Shown one piece after another: positions 1 through 10,305 of a DNA stretch of 64,000 nt; positions within the stretch are counted from its first letter, which is position 1; each line of letters opens with the position of its first letter. The notes under the pieces are model-generated. The model saw only the letters and a program-made list of their open reading frames with translations, was not told the DNA's origin and did no database searches. The position numbers and the translations under genes were made by a program. Source of the stretch: Streptomonospora nanhaiensis (GTDB lineage Bacteria; Actinomycetota; Actinomycetes; Streptosporangiales; Streptosporangiaceae); contig NZ_JACCFO010000001.1 of NCBI RefSeq assembly GCF_013410565.1, positions 1,922,001 to 1,986,000 on the forward strand. Direction: 5' to 3'.

Positions 1-1
1 G

Positions 2-490
2 CTGCTGGCCGTGCTGGTGCTGGGCGTCGTGGGCTACTTCGGCCGCGAACTGTTCGTGCTCTGCCAGGACGAGGAGGTCGCCCGCGCGCACGGCCTGCCG
101 GTGCGGCTCCTCAGCCTGGTCATCGCGGTCACGGCGGCGCTGACCGTGGTGCTGGCCATGCGCGTGGTGGGCGTACTGCTGGTCAGCGCGCTGATGGTGG
201 TGCCGGTGGCCGCCGCCCAGCAGCTCACCCGCAGCTTCCGGGTCACGGTGGCGCTGGCCGCGGTGGTGGGCACGGCCTCGGCCGTGGGCGGGCTGTCCAC
301 CGCCTACTACGTCGACGTCGCGCCCGGCGCGGCCATCGTGCTGCTGACCCTGGCGGTGTTCGTCGCGGCGGTGGCGGGCGGCTACCTGCTGCGCGGCGCG
401 CGGGGCGCCGCGCGCGCCGGCCGGGGAGGCGCGGAGGATCCCGGTCCGGGTACGATTCCCCAGACCGAGCAGGGGGGTGCAGTCACATGA
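2..490 (+). CDS. znuB: Metal (zinc-type) ABC transporter permease, C-terminal part
   Basis: Only the C-terminal ~162 residues are in the window; the reading frame is open to the left edge. What is visible is almost entirely hydrophobic, with several membrane helices separated by short loops, and includes the segment RVVGVLLVSALMVVPVAAAQ, typical of ABC-3 family permeases for Zn/Mn/Fe. After the last helix there is a short Gly/Ala/Arg-rich cytoplasmic tail. The stop codon overlaps the ATG of the Fur-family regulator (ATGA, 4 nt), so the two are translationally coupled. That pairing, known for znuB-zur in actinomycetes, is the main reason to favour zinc as substrate. The symbol is by context; manganese is possible. 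Confidence 0.8.
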   Translation: MLAVLVLGVVGYFGRELFVLCQDEEVARAHGLPVRLLSLVIAVTAALTVVLAMRVVGVLLVSALMVVPVAAAQQLTRSFRVTVALAAVVGTASAVGGLSTAYYVDVAPGAAIVLLTLAVFVAAVAGGYLLRGARGAARAGRGGAEDPGPGTIPQTEQGGAVT

Positions 491-870
491 GTACACGACG
501 CGAGACCGTCCGCCAGGCCCTCACCGAGAGCAGCGGGTTCCGCAGTGCCCAGGACCTCTACGCCGACCTTCGCTCCGAGGGCTCCAAGATCGGCCTGACC
601 ACCGTCTACCGCGCGCTGCAGGCGCTGAGCGACTCCGGCGAGGTCGACGTCCTGCGCACCGACGACGGCGAGGCCGTCTACCGCGCGTGCATCACCGACT
701 CCCACCACCACCACCTGGTCTGCCGCGGCTGCGGCAAGGCCGTCGAGATCGAGGGTCCCGCGGTGGAGCGCTGGGCCGACTCCGTGGGCGCCCAGCACGG
801 GTTCACCGACATCACGCACACGGTCGAGGTGTTCGGCACCTGCGGCGACTGCGCCGCCGCCAAGCGCTGA
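487..870 (+). CDS. zur: Fur-family transcriptional regulator, Zur type
   Basis: A 127-residue protein of normal Fur-family length. The N-terminal winged helix covers about residues 5-60. It is followed by the metal-sensing part: a four-histidine run at 73-76, Cys79 and Cys82 (CRGC), and a second pair Cys119 and Cys122 (CGDC) that would form the structural zinc site. Zur proteins repress zinc-uptake and alternative ribosomal-protein genes when zinc is plentiful. Translation is coupled to the upstream metal permease gene by an ATGA overlap, with the SD-like GGGGGG just inside that gene. No recognisable Zur box is visible, since the operon promoter lies left of the window. Peroxide or iron sensing is less likely given the permease partner. 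Confidence 0.88.
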   Translation: MSTRRETVRQALTESSGFRSAQDLYADLRSEGSKIGLTTVYRALQALSDSGEVDVLRTDDGEAVYRACITDSHHHHLVCRGCGKAVEIEGPAVERWADSVGAQHGFTDITHTVEVFGTCGDCAAAKR

Positions 871-919
871 CCCCGCCGCCACCCGCGCTCCCTCCCGCCG
901 GTCAACCGGTCCTTCGGCC

Positions 920-1783
920 TCACACCCCGCGCTCGGTGTCGGCCGCCACGCGCCGCGCCGCGTCCTGCATGCGCTCCAGCGCCTCCAGCCGCTCCAGGCG
1001 GGGGCGCTTGGGCGCGAGGCCGTCGCCCGACGACCGCCCGGTGAGCCGGCGGCCGATCCAGGGCACCAGGTACTCCCGCGCCCACGACAGGTCCTCCTGG
1101 CGGGCGGCCCGCCAGTCGCGGGGGCCGTCGGCCGGCCAGGGCTCGCGCCAGTCACCGGCGGCCGCAACGCCGAGGACCTCGCAGACCTTCAGCGCCACGC
1201 GGCGGTGTCCCTCGGGCGACAGGTGCAGCCGGTCCACGCTCCAGGCGCGGCGGTCCTGGAGCACCTTCATGCTCCACAGGTCCACGACGTCGCAGCCGTG
1301 GTCGTCGGCGATGCCCCGCAGGTGCATGTTGTAGGTGGCGACCTTGCCGCGCAGGTGGCGCATGACCGGCTGGAACCCGGTGTCCATGCCGGTGAAGATC
1401 ACGATGTGGGCACCGGTGGCGCGCAGCCGCCGGACGGCCGCCTCGAAGACCCGGGCCACCAGGTCGGGGTCGCCGCCGGGGCGGATGATGTCGTTGCCGC
1501 CGGCGCAGATGGTGACCAGGTCGGGCCGCCACTCCACCGCGAGCGGCACCTGCTCCTCCACGATCTGGCGGATGAGCTTGCCGCGCACGGCGAGGTTGGC
1601 GTAGCGCACCTCGGTGCCGTCGGCGCCGAGGTGCTCGGCGAGCCGGTCGGCCCAGCCGCGGTAGCGGCCGTGCGGCGTGCTCGCGGAGTCGGGATAGGGG
1701 TCGTCCATGCCCTCGGTGAAGCTGTCGCCGAGGGCGACGTAGGAGAGGATCTCGCGCCCGGTCTCAAAGCCGCTCATGGACAC
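920..1783 (-). CDS. SGNH/GDSL-family hydrolase (first of two paralogues)
   Basis: About 287 residues with the SGNH esterase blocks in order: block [10 protein letters not shown] (nucleophile Ser21), block II around YANLAVRGK, block III GGNDIIRP and block V DRLHLSPEGH with the catalytic Asp/His pair. No signal peptide or membrane helix is seen, so it is probably cytoplasmic. The substrate is unknown; the family includes lipid esterases and acetyl esterases. The C-terminal tail holds [15 protein letters not shown], nearly identical in the neighbouring paralogue at 1886-2719. The start is unsure: GTG at 1783 and ATG at 1777 are in frame six nt apart and neither has a good SD. A possible promoter lies upstream on the minus strand, with TTGACC at 1838-1833. 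Confidence 0.85.
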   Translation of the reverse strand: MSMSGFETGREILSYVALGDSFTEGMDDPYPDSASTPHGRYRGWADRLAEHLGADGTEVRYANLAVRGKLIRQIVEEQVPLAVEWRPDLVTICAGGNDIIRPGGDPDLVARVFEAAVRRLRATGAHIVIFTGMDTGFQPVMRHLRGKVATYNMHLRGIADDHGCDVVDLWSMKVLQDRRAWSVDRLHLSPEGHRRVALKVCEVLGVAAAGDWREPWPADGPRDWRAARQEDLSWAREYLVPWIGRRLTGRSSGDGLAPKRPRLERLEALERMQDAARRVAADTERGV

Positions 1784-1885
1784 CGATCATGCAACTCGGC
1801 CCCCTGGTTACGCGACAGTAGGTTGCGGGATCGGTCAAATGTGTAAGCGGACTCACCCCGCGCCCCGACCGGGCGCGGAGCGGGT

Positions 1886-2719
1886 TCAGCCCTCGGGGTC
1901 GGGCGCCCCGGCCGGGGCCTCCGGCCGCGGGGCGGCCAGGGGTTCCAGGCGCGGGCGCTTGGCCACGACGTTGTCGCCCGAGGAGCGGCCGGTGAGCCGC
2001 CGGCCGATCCAGGGCACCAGGAACTCGCGCGCCCAGCGGGCGTTCTCGCGGCGCCGGGCGCGGGGGTCGGCGGGCGGCAGCGGCGGCCAGTCGCCGGGGC
2101 GGTCTTCGACGGGCACGCCCAGCACCTCGCACACGCGCACGGCGAGCCGGCGGTGGCCCTCGGGCGACATGTGCAGGCGGTCGGAGTCCCAGGCGCGGGG
2201 GTCGAGGAGTTCGCGCATGGCCCACTGGTCGACCAGGTAGCAGCCGTTGCGGTCGGCGACGGCCCGGATGTTCAGGTAGAAGCGGGCGAACAGCCCGATG
2301 CGCACCCGCATGTAGCCGGTGCTCCAGTTGACGCCGGTGAACAGCACGACCTCGGATCCGGCGCCGCGCAGCCGGCGCACCGCCTGCTCCAGGGCGTCGG
2401 CGAGCCGGTCGGGGTCGGCGCCGGGGCGCAGGACGTCGTTGCCGCCCGCGGAGAAGGTGACGAGGTCGGGCGCCATGTCGAGGGCCGCGGGCAACTGCTC
2501 GGCCACCACCTGGCGCAGCAGCTTGCCGCGCACCGCCAGGTTGGCGTAGTCGAGGCGGGGCACCTGGGCGGCCAGGTGCTCGGCGAAGCGGTCGGCCCAG
2601 CCGCGGTAGTGCCCGTGGGCGCCGGCGGCGGAGTCGGGGTAGGGGTCGCCGACGCCCTCGGTGAAGCTGTCGCCGAGGGCGGCGTAGGACAGGCGGTCGC
2701 GGTGGAGGTCGAGTGTCAC
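1886..2719 (-). CDS. SGNH/GDSL-family hydrolase (second paralogue, in the recO-uppS operon)
   Basis: 277 residues from a GTG that overlaps the uppS stop codon (GTGA), so it is translated as the third gene of recO-uppS. It shows [17 protein letters not shown] (nucleophile Ser), [22 protein letters not shown] and [13 protein letters not shown], the four SGNH blocks. The C-terminal tail [15 protein letters not shown] matches the paralogue next to it, which marks a tandem duplication. Position right behind the undecaprenyl-type synthase suggests a link to lipid or envelope metabolism, but this is inference from context only. There is no signal peptide. The longer frame upstream to 2884 is an accident of high GC, because it would run inside uppS. 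Confidence 0.87.
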   Translation of the reverse strand: MTLDLHRDRLSYAALGDSFTEGVGDPYPDSAAGAHGHYRGWADRFAEHLAAQVPRLDYANLAVRGKLLRQVVAEQLPAALDMAPDLVTFSAGGNDVLRPGADPDRLADALEQAVRRLRGAGSEVVLFTGVNWSTGYMRVRIGLFARFYLNIRAVADRNGCYLVDQWAMRELLDPRAWDSDRLHMSPEGHRRLAVRVCEVLGVPVEDRPGDWPPLPPADPRARRRENARWAREFLVPWIGRRLTGRSSGDNVVAKRPRLEPLAAPRPEAPAGAPDPEG

Positions 2720-3555
2720 CGGGACTCCCCCGTGTGGGGTTCGGGCTCGACGGGGTTGGGCACGGCGCCGCCGTAGCGGCGGTCGCGGCTGGCGTAGATC
2801 TGGCAGGCGTGCCAGAGGTGGCGGCGGTCGAAGTCGGGCCAGAGCGTGTCGAGGAAGACCATCTCGGCGTAGGCCGACTGCCACAGCAGGAAGTTGGAGA
2901 ACCGCTGCTCGCCCGAGGACCGCAGGAAGAGGTCGACGTCGGGGATGTCGGGTTCGTCGAGGTACTTGGCGAGCGTGGCCTCGGTGATGCGGTCGGGGTT
3001 GAGGCGGCCCTCGGCGGCGGCGCGGGCGATCGCCGCGGCGGCGTCGGTGATCTCGGCGCGCCCGCCGTAGTTGACGCAGAACTGGAGGGTGAGCGCGGTG
3101 TTGTGCTTGGTCATCTCCTCGGCGTCCTCAAGCTCGGAGATGACGCTCTTCCACAGCCGCCCGCGCCGACCCGCCCAGCGCACCCGCACGCCCATGGCGT
3201 GCAGTTCGTCGCGGCGGCGGCGGATGACCTCGCGGTTGAAGCCCATGAGGAAGCGGACCTCCTCGGGCGAGCGCTTCCAGTTCTCGGTGGAGAACGCGTA
3301 GGCCGACAGGTAGCCCACGCCCAGCTCCAGCGCGCCCTCGACCACGTCGAACAGGGAGCTCTCGCCGGCCTTGTGGCCCTCGGTGCGCGCGAGGCCCCGC
3401 TGCTTGGCCCAGCGGCCGTTGCCGTCCATGACGACCGCCACGTGCCGCGGCACCAGTTCCTTGGGGAGTTCGGGCGGCCGGGCGCCGCTGGGGTGCGGGT
3501 TGGGCGGGCGGTAGCCCTGGATCGGGGCTTCGGGCGGGTTGTTGAACAGGCTCAA
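2716..3555 (-). CDS. uppS: Isoprenyl transferase (cis-prenyl diphosphate synthase)
   Basis: 279 residues starting at a TTG that overlaps the recO stop (TTGA), with the SD-like GGAGCG just before it. Diagnostic motifs: [14 protein letters not shown] with the catalytic Asp and the diphosphate-binding Gly/Arg, [20 protein letters not shown], and near the C terminus [20 protein letters not shown], where family members usually have RTGGE/RTSGE. It adds isopentenyl diphosphate units in cis to make the polyprenyl carrier lipid for cell-wall synthesis. The chain length cannot be told from sequence; actinomycetes carry several such enzymes. The N-terminal ~35 residues before the conserved core are Pro-rich. 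It is coupled at both ends, to recO and to the SGNH hydrolase gene. Confidence 0.93.
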   Translation of the reverse strand: MSLFNNPPEAPIQGYRPPNPHPSGARPPELPKELVPRHVAVVMDGNGRWAKQRGLARTEGHKAGESSLFDVVEGALELGVGYLSAYAFSTENWKRSPEEVRFLMGFNREVIRRRRDELHAMGVRVRWAGRRGRLWKSVISELEDAEEMTKHNTALTLQFCVNYGGRAEITDAAAAIARAAAEGRLNPDRITEATLAKYLDEPDIPDVDLFLRSSGEQRFSNFLLWQSAYAEMVFLDTLWPDFDRRHLWHACQIYASRDRRYGGAVPNPVEPEPHTGESR

Positions 3556-4283
3556 GAGCGCTCCACAAGACGCAGGGATCGGATTCCGTTTTCGAGGTGC
3601 CACTGCAGGTAGGCGGCGACCAGCCCGCTGCACTCGGTGCGGTGGCGGTCGGCGCTGGAGTCGGCCTCGGGCCAGTCTCCGCCGAGCAGGGCGACCATCA
3701 GCCGCAGGGTTTCGGGAGCGGGGTGGGTACAGCCGTGGGGGCGGCACACCGAGCACACCGATCCGCCGGCGTGGACCGCGAAGGAGCGGTGCTCGCCGCG
3801 CGAGCCGCACTTGGCGCACTCCTGCAGCGCCGGCGCGTAGCCGGCCACGGCGAGCGAGCGCAGCAGGTAGGCGTCGAGGACCAGCCGGGGGTCGTGGGTG
3901 CCCTCACCCAGGGTACGCAGCGCGCCGATCAGCAGCAGGAACTGGCGCAGGGCGGGGTCCTTCTCGACCACGACGATCTTCTCGGCGGTTTCGAGCATGG
4001 CCGTGGCGGCGGTGTAGCGGGGGTAGTCGGTGACGATGGTCTCGCCGTAGGCGCGCAGGGTCTCGGCCTGGGTGATGACGTCGAGGGTGCGGCCGGTGTA
4101 GAGCTGCAGGTCGACGTGGGTGAAGGGCTCCAGGCGGGCGCCGAAGCGGGACTTGGTGCGCCGCACGCCCTTGCCCACCGCCCGCACCAGGCCGGTGCGC
4201 CGGGTCAGGAGCGTGACGATGCGGTCGGCCTCGCCCAGTTTCTGGGTGCGGAGGACGACTCCTTCGTCGCGGTACAGGCTCAC
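3552..4283 (-). CDS. recO: DNA repair protein RecO
   Basis: 243 residues from GTG 4283, which has GGGGGA immediately upstream. The longer in-frame extension to 4361 lacks similarity and would run into the promoter region. N-terminal OB fold begins [20 protein letters not shown], the hallmark of RecO, with the basic [19 protein letters not shown] following. The C-terminal half carries a CX2C...CX2C zinc motif (ECAKCGS and CSVCRPH). RecO loads RecA on SSB-coated gaps with RecR. It heads a three-gene operon recO-uppS-SGNH in which every junction overlaps by 4 nt. The divergent CAP-domain gene starts 168 bp away. Confidence 0.93.
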   Translation of the reverse strand: MSLYRDEGVVLRTQKLGEADRIVTLLTRRTGLVRAVGKGVRRTKSRFGARLEPFTHVDLQLYTGRTLDVITQAETLRAYGETIVTDYPRYTAATAMLETAEKIVVVEKDPALRQFLLLIGALRTLGEGTHDPRLVLDAYLLRSLAVAGYAPALQECAKCGSRGEHRSFAVHAGGSVCSVCRPHGCTHPAPETLRLMVALLGGDWPEADSSADRHRTECSGLVAAYLQWHLENGIRSLRLVERS

Positions 4284-4450
4284 TCCCCCATTGTCGCGGA
4301 TCGGCCGGCCGGCCGGTGCCGCCGTCCACAGCCCGTCTGCCCTGGGCGATGTGTCCAGCACGCCCGCTGATAGATGACTTTCTCCCCATGCGCCCCGATT
4401 TGCTCTACGATCGCCTGCACCGAGACTCCCGACGGAACAGGGGTTTGGAG

Positions 4451-5299
4451 ATGGCTCGCGGACAACGCAGGCGCGGCCGGAGACGCGGCGGCACCCGCGC
4501 GCGGCGCCGCGCGGAGGCGCACCGCGGCGGGACCTGGCGGCGCACCCTGGTGGGCTCCCTGACGGCGGTTCCGGTCGGCCTGGGCCTGGCCGCCGCGCTG
4601 ATCGTGGCCGCGGGCGGCCCGGGGGCGGCGCCCTTCGCCGAGGAGAGCGGCACCGGTGCGGCCGGAGTGCCCGACGACGCCCTGCCGCCCGCCGCCGACG
4701 ACTTCTTCGACGACGTCGGCGGCTCCGGCGGTGCGCCCGAGGAGGCCGGCTCCGCCGCCGGAGCCGGAGCGGGCGCCGGAGGCACCGGGGGCGGCGCGGC
4801 GGCCAACGGCGGCGTGGCCAGCGGCGGCACGGTCATCGAGGTCTCCCCCCAGCCCTCGGAGCCCGCCCCGCCCGAGGCCGGCCCCGGGCCCGAGGACCCC
4901 GGGCAGGACGGCCCGGACGCCCCCGGAGCGCCCCCGTCCCTGGCCGCGGCGGTCGTGGAGATCGCCAACGACGAGCGCGCCGACGCCGGCTGCGCCCCGC
5001 TGCGGGTGGACCCCCGGCTCACCGCCGCCTCCCAGAACCACGCCGACGACATGGCCGAGCGCGACTACATGGCGCACGAGACGCCCGAGGGCGTGGGACC
5101 CCAGGAGCGCGCCGAGGAGGCCGGGTACTCGGCGTGGTCGGGCGAGAACGTCGCCGCCGGCTACTCCTCGGCCGAGGCGGTCATGGACGGGTGGATGAAC
5201 AGCCCCGGCCACCGCGCCAACATCCTCGACTGCGGCAACACCGAGATCGGCGTGGGCGTCACCGACGGAATGTGGGCGCAGAACTTCGGCGCCGAGTAG
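4451..5299 (+). CDS. Membrane-anchored or secreted CAP (SCP/PR-1) domain protein
   Basis: 282 residues. An Arg-rich start is followed by one hydrophobic helix at about 36-55 (signal peptide or anchor), then a ~95-residue low-complexity Gly/Ala/Pro/Glu linker. The C-terminal CAP domain (about 165-282) shows VVEIANDERADAGC, NHADDMAERDYMAHETPEG, the GENVAAGY motif and NSPGHRANILD, including the His and Glu residues that line the CAP cavity. Bacterial proteins of this type are secreted; their activity is mostly unknown. The ATG at 4451 sits behind GGGGTTTGGAG. The in-frame extension to 4316 crosses the recO promoter region and is not supported. A strong hairpin at 5360-5386 separates it from convergent leuA. 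Confidence 0.85.
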   Translation: MARGQRRRGRRRGGTRARRRAEAHRGGTWRRTLVGSLTAVPVGLGLAAALIVAAGGPGAAPFAEESGTGAAGVPDDALPPAADDFFDDVGGSGGAPEEAGSAAGAGAGAGGTGGGAAANGGVASGGTVIEVSPQPSEPAPPEAGPGPEDPGQDGPDAPGAPPSLAAAVVEIANDERADAGCAPLRVDPRLTAASQNHADDMAERDYMAHETPEGVGPQERAEEAGYSAWSGENVAAGYSSAEAVMDGWMNSPGHRANILDCGNTEIGVGVTDGMWAQNFGAE

Positions 5300-5359
5300 C
5301 GCCGGGAGAGGCCCGGACCGGGACGCGGGGGCCGCCCGGGGCCGCCGAGGGTCCGCAGG

Positions 5360-5386
5360 GGCCGCGGGGCGGTGCGCCCCGCGGCC
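5360..5386. terminator. Bidirectional hairpin between the CAP gene and leuA
   Basis: Perfect 12-bp GC stem (5360-5371 with 5375-5386) and a 3-nt loop, lying between two convergent genes. No T tract follows on either strand, as is usual in actinomycetes. Confidence 0.65.
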
Positions 5387-5395
5387 GGCGCTTAG

Positions 5396-7251
<1,856 letters not shown>

Positions 7252-7261
7252 AGTGGTTGCC

Positions 7262-7267
7262 ACGTTA
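7262..7267 (-). promoter_or_regulatory. Extended -10 promoter element of leuL-leuA
   Basis: TGCTAACGT on the minus strand fits an extended -10 (TGnTAnnnT). No good -35 is seen at 17 bp, which is acceptable for an extended -10 promoter. Confidence 0.5.
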
Positions 7268-7322
7268 GCAGGTCCGCTCACCCGCTCGTGACACGAGGCC
7301 CCGCCCGGCCCGCGTCCGGGCG

Positions 7323-7403
7323 CCGCTGTTCACCCCCTCGCAACCCGCCGCCCGCGCCGGTACGCCGGATGCGGCGGCGCGGGCGGCGGCGGGTGAACAG
7401 CGG
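7323..7403. repeat. Nested inverted repeat between leuA and gcl
   Basis: Outer arms of 13 bp match perfectly (7323-7335 with 7391-7403) and enclose inner arms of 14 bp (7345-7358 with 7376-7389). It lies 10 bp from the large palindrome at 7413-7454. Part of the gcl 3' region or the leuA upstream region; function unknown. Confidence 0.6.
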
Positions 7404-7412
7404 GCGAACCGG

Positions 7413-7454
7413 GGGGGAGGGGGCGCTGGGCGCGCGCCCAGCGCCCCCTCCCCC
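7413..7454. terminator. 42-bp perfect palindrome downstream of gcl
   Basis: Two 21-bp arms (7413-7433 and 7434-7454) are perfectly complementary with no spacer. It begins 20 bp after the gcl stop codon on the minus strand and would form a very stable hairpin, so it most likely ends the hyi-glxR-gcl transcript. No T tract follows. Confidence 0.65.
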
Positions 7455-7474
7455 GCGGGCGGGCGCCGCCCGGA

Positions 7475-9196
7475 CTAGGCTGCGGCGCCGGGCAGCGGCT
7501 CGAACTCCGCCACCGCGTCGATGGCGGGGCCGTGGGGGGTGTTGGCCTCACGCTCGATCATGATCTCCACCAGCACCGGGCGGCTGGTGCGCTGGGCCTC
7601 CTTGCGCGCCCAGTCGATCGCCGGGCGGATGTCGGCGGGCTCGGTCACCCGGCGGCCGGAGCAGCCGTAGGCCGCCATGATCTGGACGTTGTCGGTGCCG
7701 TGGTCGTCGTAGTGGATGTCGACCTGGTAGTTCATGCCGTAGGGGATCTCGGCCTGGCGGATGAGCCCCAGGTACTCGTTGTTGATCATGATGAGCACGA
7801 AGGGGACGTCGTACTGCGCGGCGACCGCCAGTTCCTCGACGGTGTACTGGAAGCTGTAGTCGCCCACGATCCCCACCACCTCGGCGTCGGGGTCGGTGCG
7901 CTCCAGCGCCTTGCGCACGCCGATGGCCGCCGGGATCTCCCAGCCCAGCGGCCCCGCCTGGCCGCACACCTGGTAGTGGCGCGGCAGGTGGGCCTTCTGG
8001 TGCTGGCCGCCCCAGATCTGGTAGAGCCCGATGGCGGTGACGAAGTAGGTCTCGGGGCCGAACGCGGCGTTGATCTCCTTGTAGACGCGCGGCGCCTTGA
8101 TGGGCACGGTGTCGAAGTCCTCGCGCCGGCCCAGCTCGGCCTTGAGCCGGTTGACGCGCGCCACCCACGGGCCGGGGGCGCGGGCGGGGCCGCGCCGGGC
8201 GGCGAGGCCGGCCAGTTCGCGCAGGAACAGGCGGGCGTCGGAGACCACGCCGAGGTCGGGCTCGAAGACCTTGCCGATCTGCGTGGGCTCGATGTCGACG
8301 TGGATGAACGCGCGGTCGCCCCGGTAGACGTCCAGCCGCCCGGTGTGGCGGTCGCCGAAGCGCGCGCCCACCGCCAGCACGAGGTCGGCCTCAAGGAAGG
8401 AGGCGTTGCCGTAGCGCTGGGAGGTCTGGATGCCGGTCATCCCGGCGAACAGCGGGCTGTCCTCGTCGAAGGCGCCCTTGCCCATGAGCGTGGTCTGCAC
8501 CGGCACCTGCAGGTACTCGGCGACCGCGCGCAGCTCGGCGGCGGCGTCGGCGGTGACGACCCCGCCCCCGGCCAGCAGCAGGGGCCGCTCGGCGGCCAGC
8601 AGCATGTCCAGGGCGCGCTCGACCCGCGGGGGGTGCGGGCGCACCGGGTGCACGGGCAGGGGGGCGTCGATGGCGGGGTCGTAGGTGACGGTGCGCTGGG
8701 CGATGTCGAGCGGGATGTCGACCAGCACCGGCCCGGGGCGGCCCTCGCGGGCGATCCGGAACGCCTCGCGGAAGATCCACGGGGCCTGGCCGGCCTCCTT
8801 GAGCTGCACCGCCCACTTGGTGACGGGCGTGGCCACGGCGACGATGTCGACCGCCTGGAACGCCTCCTGGTGCAGCTTGGTCGAGACGTTCTGGCCGGTG
8901 ATGCAGACCATGGGGACGGAGTCGGCGAGCGCGGTGTAGAGGCCGGTGATCATGTTGGTGCCGGCCGGCCCCGAGGTGCCGATGGCCACGCCGACCCGCC
9001 CGTTGGTGCGGGCCCAGGCGTCGGCCATGTGGGTGGCGCCCTCCTCGTGGCGGACGGTCAGGTGCTCGATGCCGCCCACCTCCTCCAGCGCCTTGTAGAG
9101 GGGGAGGATGGCGGCGCCGGGGCAGCCGAAGGCGACGTCGACGCCTTCGGACTTCAGCACCTCCACCACGGCGTTCATCGCGGGCATCTGTACCAT
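7475..9196 (-). CDS. gcl: Glyoxylate carboligase (tartronate-semialdehyde synthase)-like ThDP enzyme
   Basis: 573 residues; E. coli Gcl has 593. It should join two glyoxylate molecules into tartronate semialdehyde with loss of CO2, using thiamine diphosphate. It aligns with Gcl throughout: FGCPGAAILPLY, GTSGPAGTNMITGLY, CITGQ, FQAVDI, RPGPVLVDIPLDIAQ, HIDIEPTQIGKV, CGQAGPLGWEIPAAIG and the ThDP motif from GDYSFQ to INNEYLG. Position 51 is Glu (VRHEEGA) where the E. coli enzyme has Val51 (ARHVEGA); most ThDP enzymes have Glu there. Start: ATG 9196, or ATG 9187 or 9178 nearby; AAGGG lies about 11 nt before 9196. Third gene after hyi and glxR, 221 nt behind glxR. An acetolactate synthase is less likely given the neighbours. 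Confidence 0.88.
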   Translation of the reverse strand: MVQMPAMNAVVEVLKSEGVDVAFGCPGAAILPLYKALEEVGGIEHLTVRHEEGATHMADAWARTNGRVGVAIGTSGPAGTNMITGLYTALADSVPMVCITGQNVSTKLHQEAFQAVDIVAVATPVTKWAVQLKEAGQAPWIFREAFRIAREGRPGPVLVDIPLDIAQRTVTYDPAIDAPLPVHPVRPHPPRVERALDMLLAAERPLLLAGGGVVTADAAAELRAVAEYLQVPVQTTLMGKGAFDEDSPLFAGMTGIQTSQRYGNASFLEADLVLAVGARFGDRHTGRLDVYRGDRAFIHVDIEPTQIGKVFEPDLGVVSDARLFLRELAGLAARRGPARAPGPWVARVNRLKAELGRREDFDTVPIKAPRVYKEINAAFGPETYFVTAIGLYQIWGGQHQKAHLPRHYQVCGQAGPLGWEIPAAIGVRKALERTDPDAEVVGIVGDYSFQYTVEELAVAAQYDVPFVLIMINNEYLGLIRQAEIPYGMNYQVDIHYDDHGTDNVQIMAAYGCSGRRVTEPADIRPAIDWARKEAQRTSRPVLVEIMIEREANTPHGPAIDAVAEFEPLPGAAA

Positions 9197-9417
9197 GTGA
9201 GGGAACCCTTCAGTGCTAGGGGGTTTGCCGGGTCCGCCGGCGGGACGCCGGGTGCGGCCAACACCCAGGCCCCGGTCGTCGCGCGGACTCACCTTCGAAT
9301 CGCGACGGCCGCGGCCCGTCCCGCCGGCGGGCCTTCTCGCTGCGCGGCCGCCTGTCCCACCGCCCTGGGGCGCGGGCGCGCCCGGGCCCTTTGGTGCGGT
9401 CCCCTGCGGCCGCGCGC

Positions 9418-10305
9418 CTACCGCCGGTCGCCGGCGAGCCGCTCGACCAGCTTGAGCAGCGCGGAGTGGTCGAGCCCGCCGTGGCCCTGCGCGTTGAGCG
9501 CGGCCACGAACTGGGCCACCAGCGCGCCCACGGGGATGGGCACCCCGGCCTCGCGGGCGGCGGCGGTGACGATCCCCATGTCCTTGTGGTGCAGCTCGAT
9601 CCGGAAGCCCGGCTCGAAGCTGCGGGTGCGCATGGCCTCGCCCTTGCGGGTCAGCACGGCGCTGCCGGCCAGGCCGCCGTTGAGGACGCGCAGCGCGGCG
9701 CCGGTGTCCACGCCGTGCGCCTCCAGGAACACCAGCGCCTCGGCGACGAGCTGGATGTTGCCCGCGACGATGAGCTGGTTGGCGGCCTTGACGGTCTGCC
9801 CGGCGCCCGAGGGGCCGACGTGCACGGGGGTGCCCAGCGGGCCGAAGACGGGCGCCGCCGCGGCGGCGTCCTCGGCCGCGCCGCCGACCATGATGGACAG
9901 CGCGCCCTCCACGGCACCGGCCTCGCCGCCGCTGACGGGCGCGTCGAGCACGCGCAGGCCCCGCTCGGCGCCGGCGGCGGCGACCGCGCGGGCGGTGTCG
10001 GGGCGGATGGTGCTCATGTCGGCGACCAGCGTGCCGGGGGCGGCGGCGGCGAAGACGCCGTCGTCGCCGAGGAGCACCGCCTCCACGTCCGGGGAGTCGG
10101 GCAGCATGGTGATGACGGTGTCGGCGCCCTCGGCGGCCTCGGCGCACGAGTGGACGGCGGTGCCGCCGTTCTCGACGAAGCGGGCGGTCTTGTCGGGGCT
10201 GCGGTCGAGGCCGCGCACGGTGTACCCGGCCTTGACCAGGTTGGTGGCCATGGGCAGGCCCATAATGCCGAGGCCGATGAATCCGATGGTGTGCGGTTGG
10301 GGCAT
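9418..10305 (-). CDS. glxR: 2-hydroxy-3-oxopropionate (tartronate semialdehyde) reductase
   Basis: 295 residues, usual for the beta-hydroxyacid dehydrogenase family. It reduces tartronate semialdehyde to glycerate with NAD(P)H. The Rossmann motif GFIGLGIMGLPMA is at 8-20, the substrate-binding DAPVSGGEAGA at 121-131 and the catalytic Lys173 in GQTVKAANQ. The C-terminal helical domain follows and includes RIELHHKDMG. The ATG at 10305 has AAAGGGAGA about 10 nt upstream. It sits between hyi and gcl on the same strand, which makes this assignment firmer than a generic 3-hydroxyisobutyrate dehydrogenase. A 297-bp spacer to hyi is GC-rich and holds no gene. Confidence 0.92.
   Translation of the reverse strand: MPQPHTIGFIGLGIMGLPMATNLVKAGYTVRGLDRSPDKTARFVENGGTAVHSCAEAAEGADTVITMLPDSPDVEAVLLGDDGVFAAAAPGTLVADMSTIRPDTARAVAAAGAERGLRVLDAPVSGGEAGAVEGALSIMVGGAAEDAAAAAPVFGPLGTPVHVGPSGAGQTVKAANQLIVAGNIQLVAEALVFLEAHGVDTGAALRVLNGGLAGSAVLTRKGEAMRTRSFEPGFRIELHHKDMGIVTAAAREAGVPIPVGALVAQFVAALNAQGHGGLDHSALLKLVERLAGDRR

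Noticed and set aside
7475-9196. Reading the gcl gene as the large subunit of acetolactate synthase because of Glu51.
   Set aside because: Motifs such as CGQAGPLGWEIPAA and HIDIEPTQIG follow Gcl, no small-subunit gene is near, and hyi and glxR are in the same operon.
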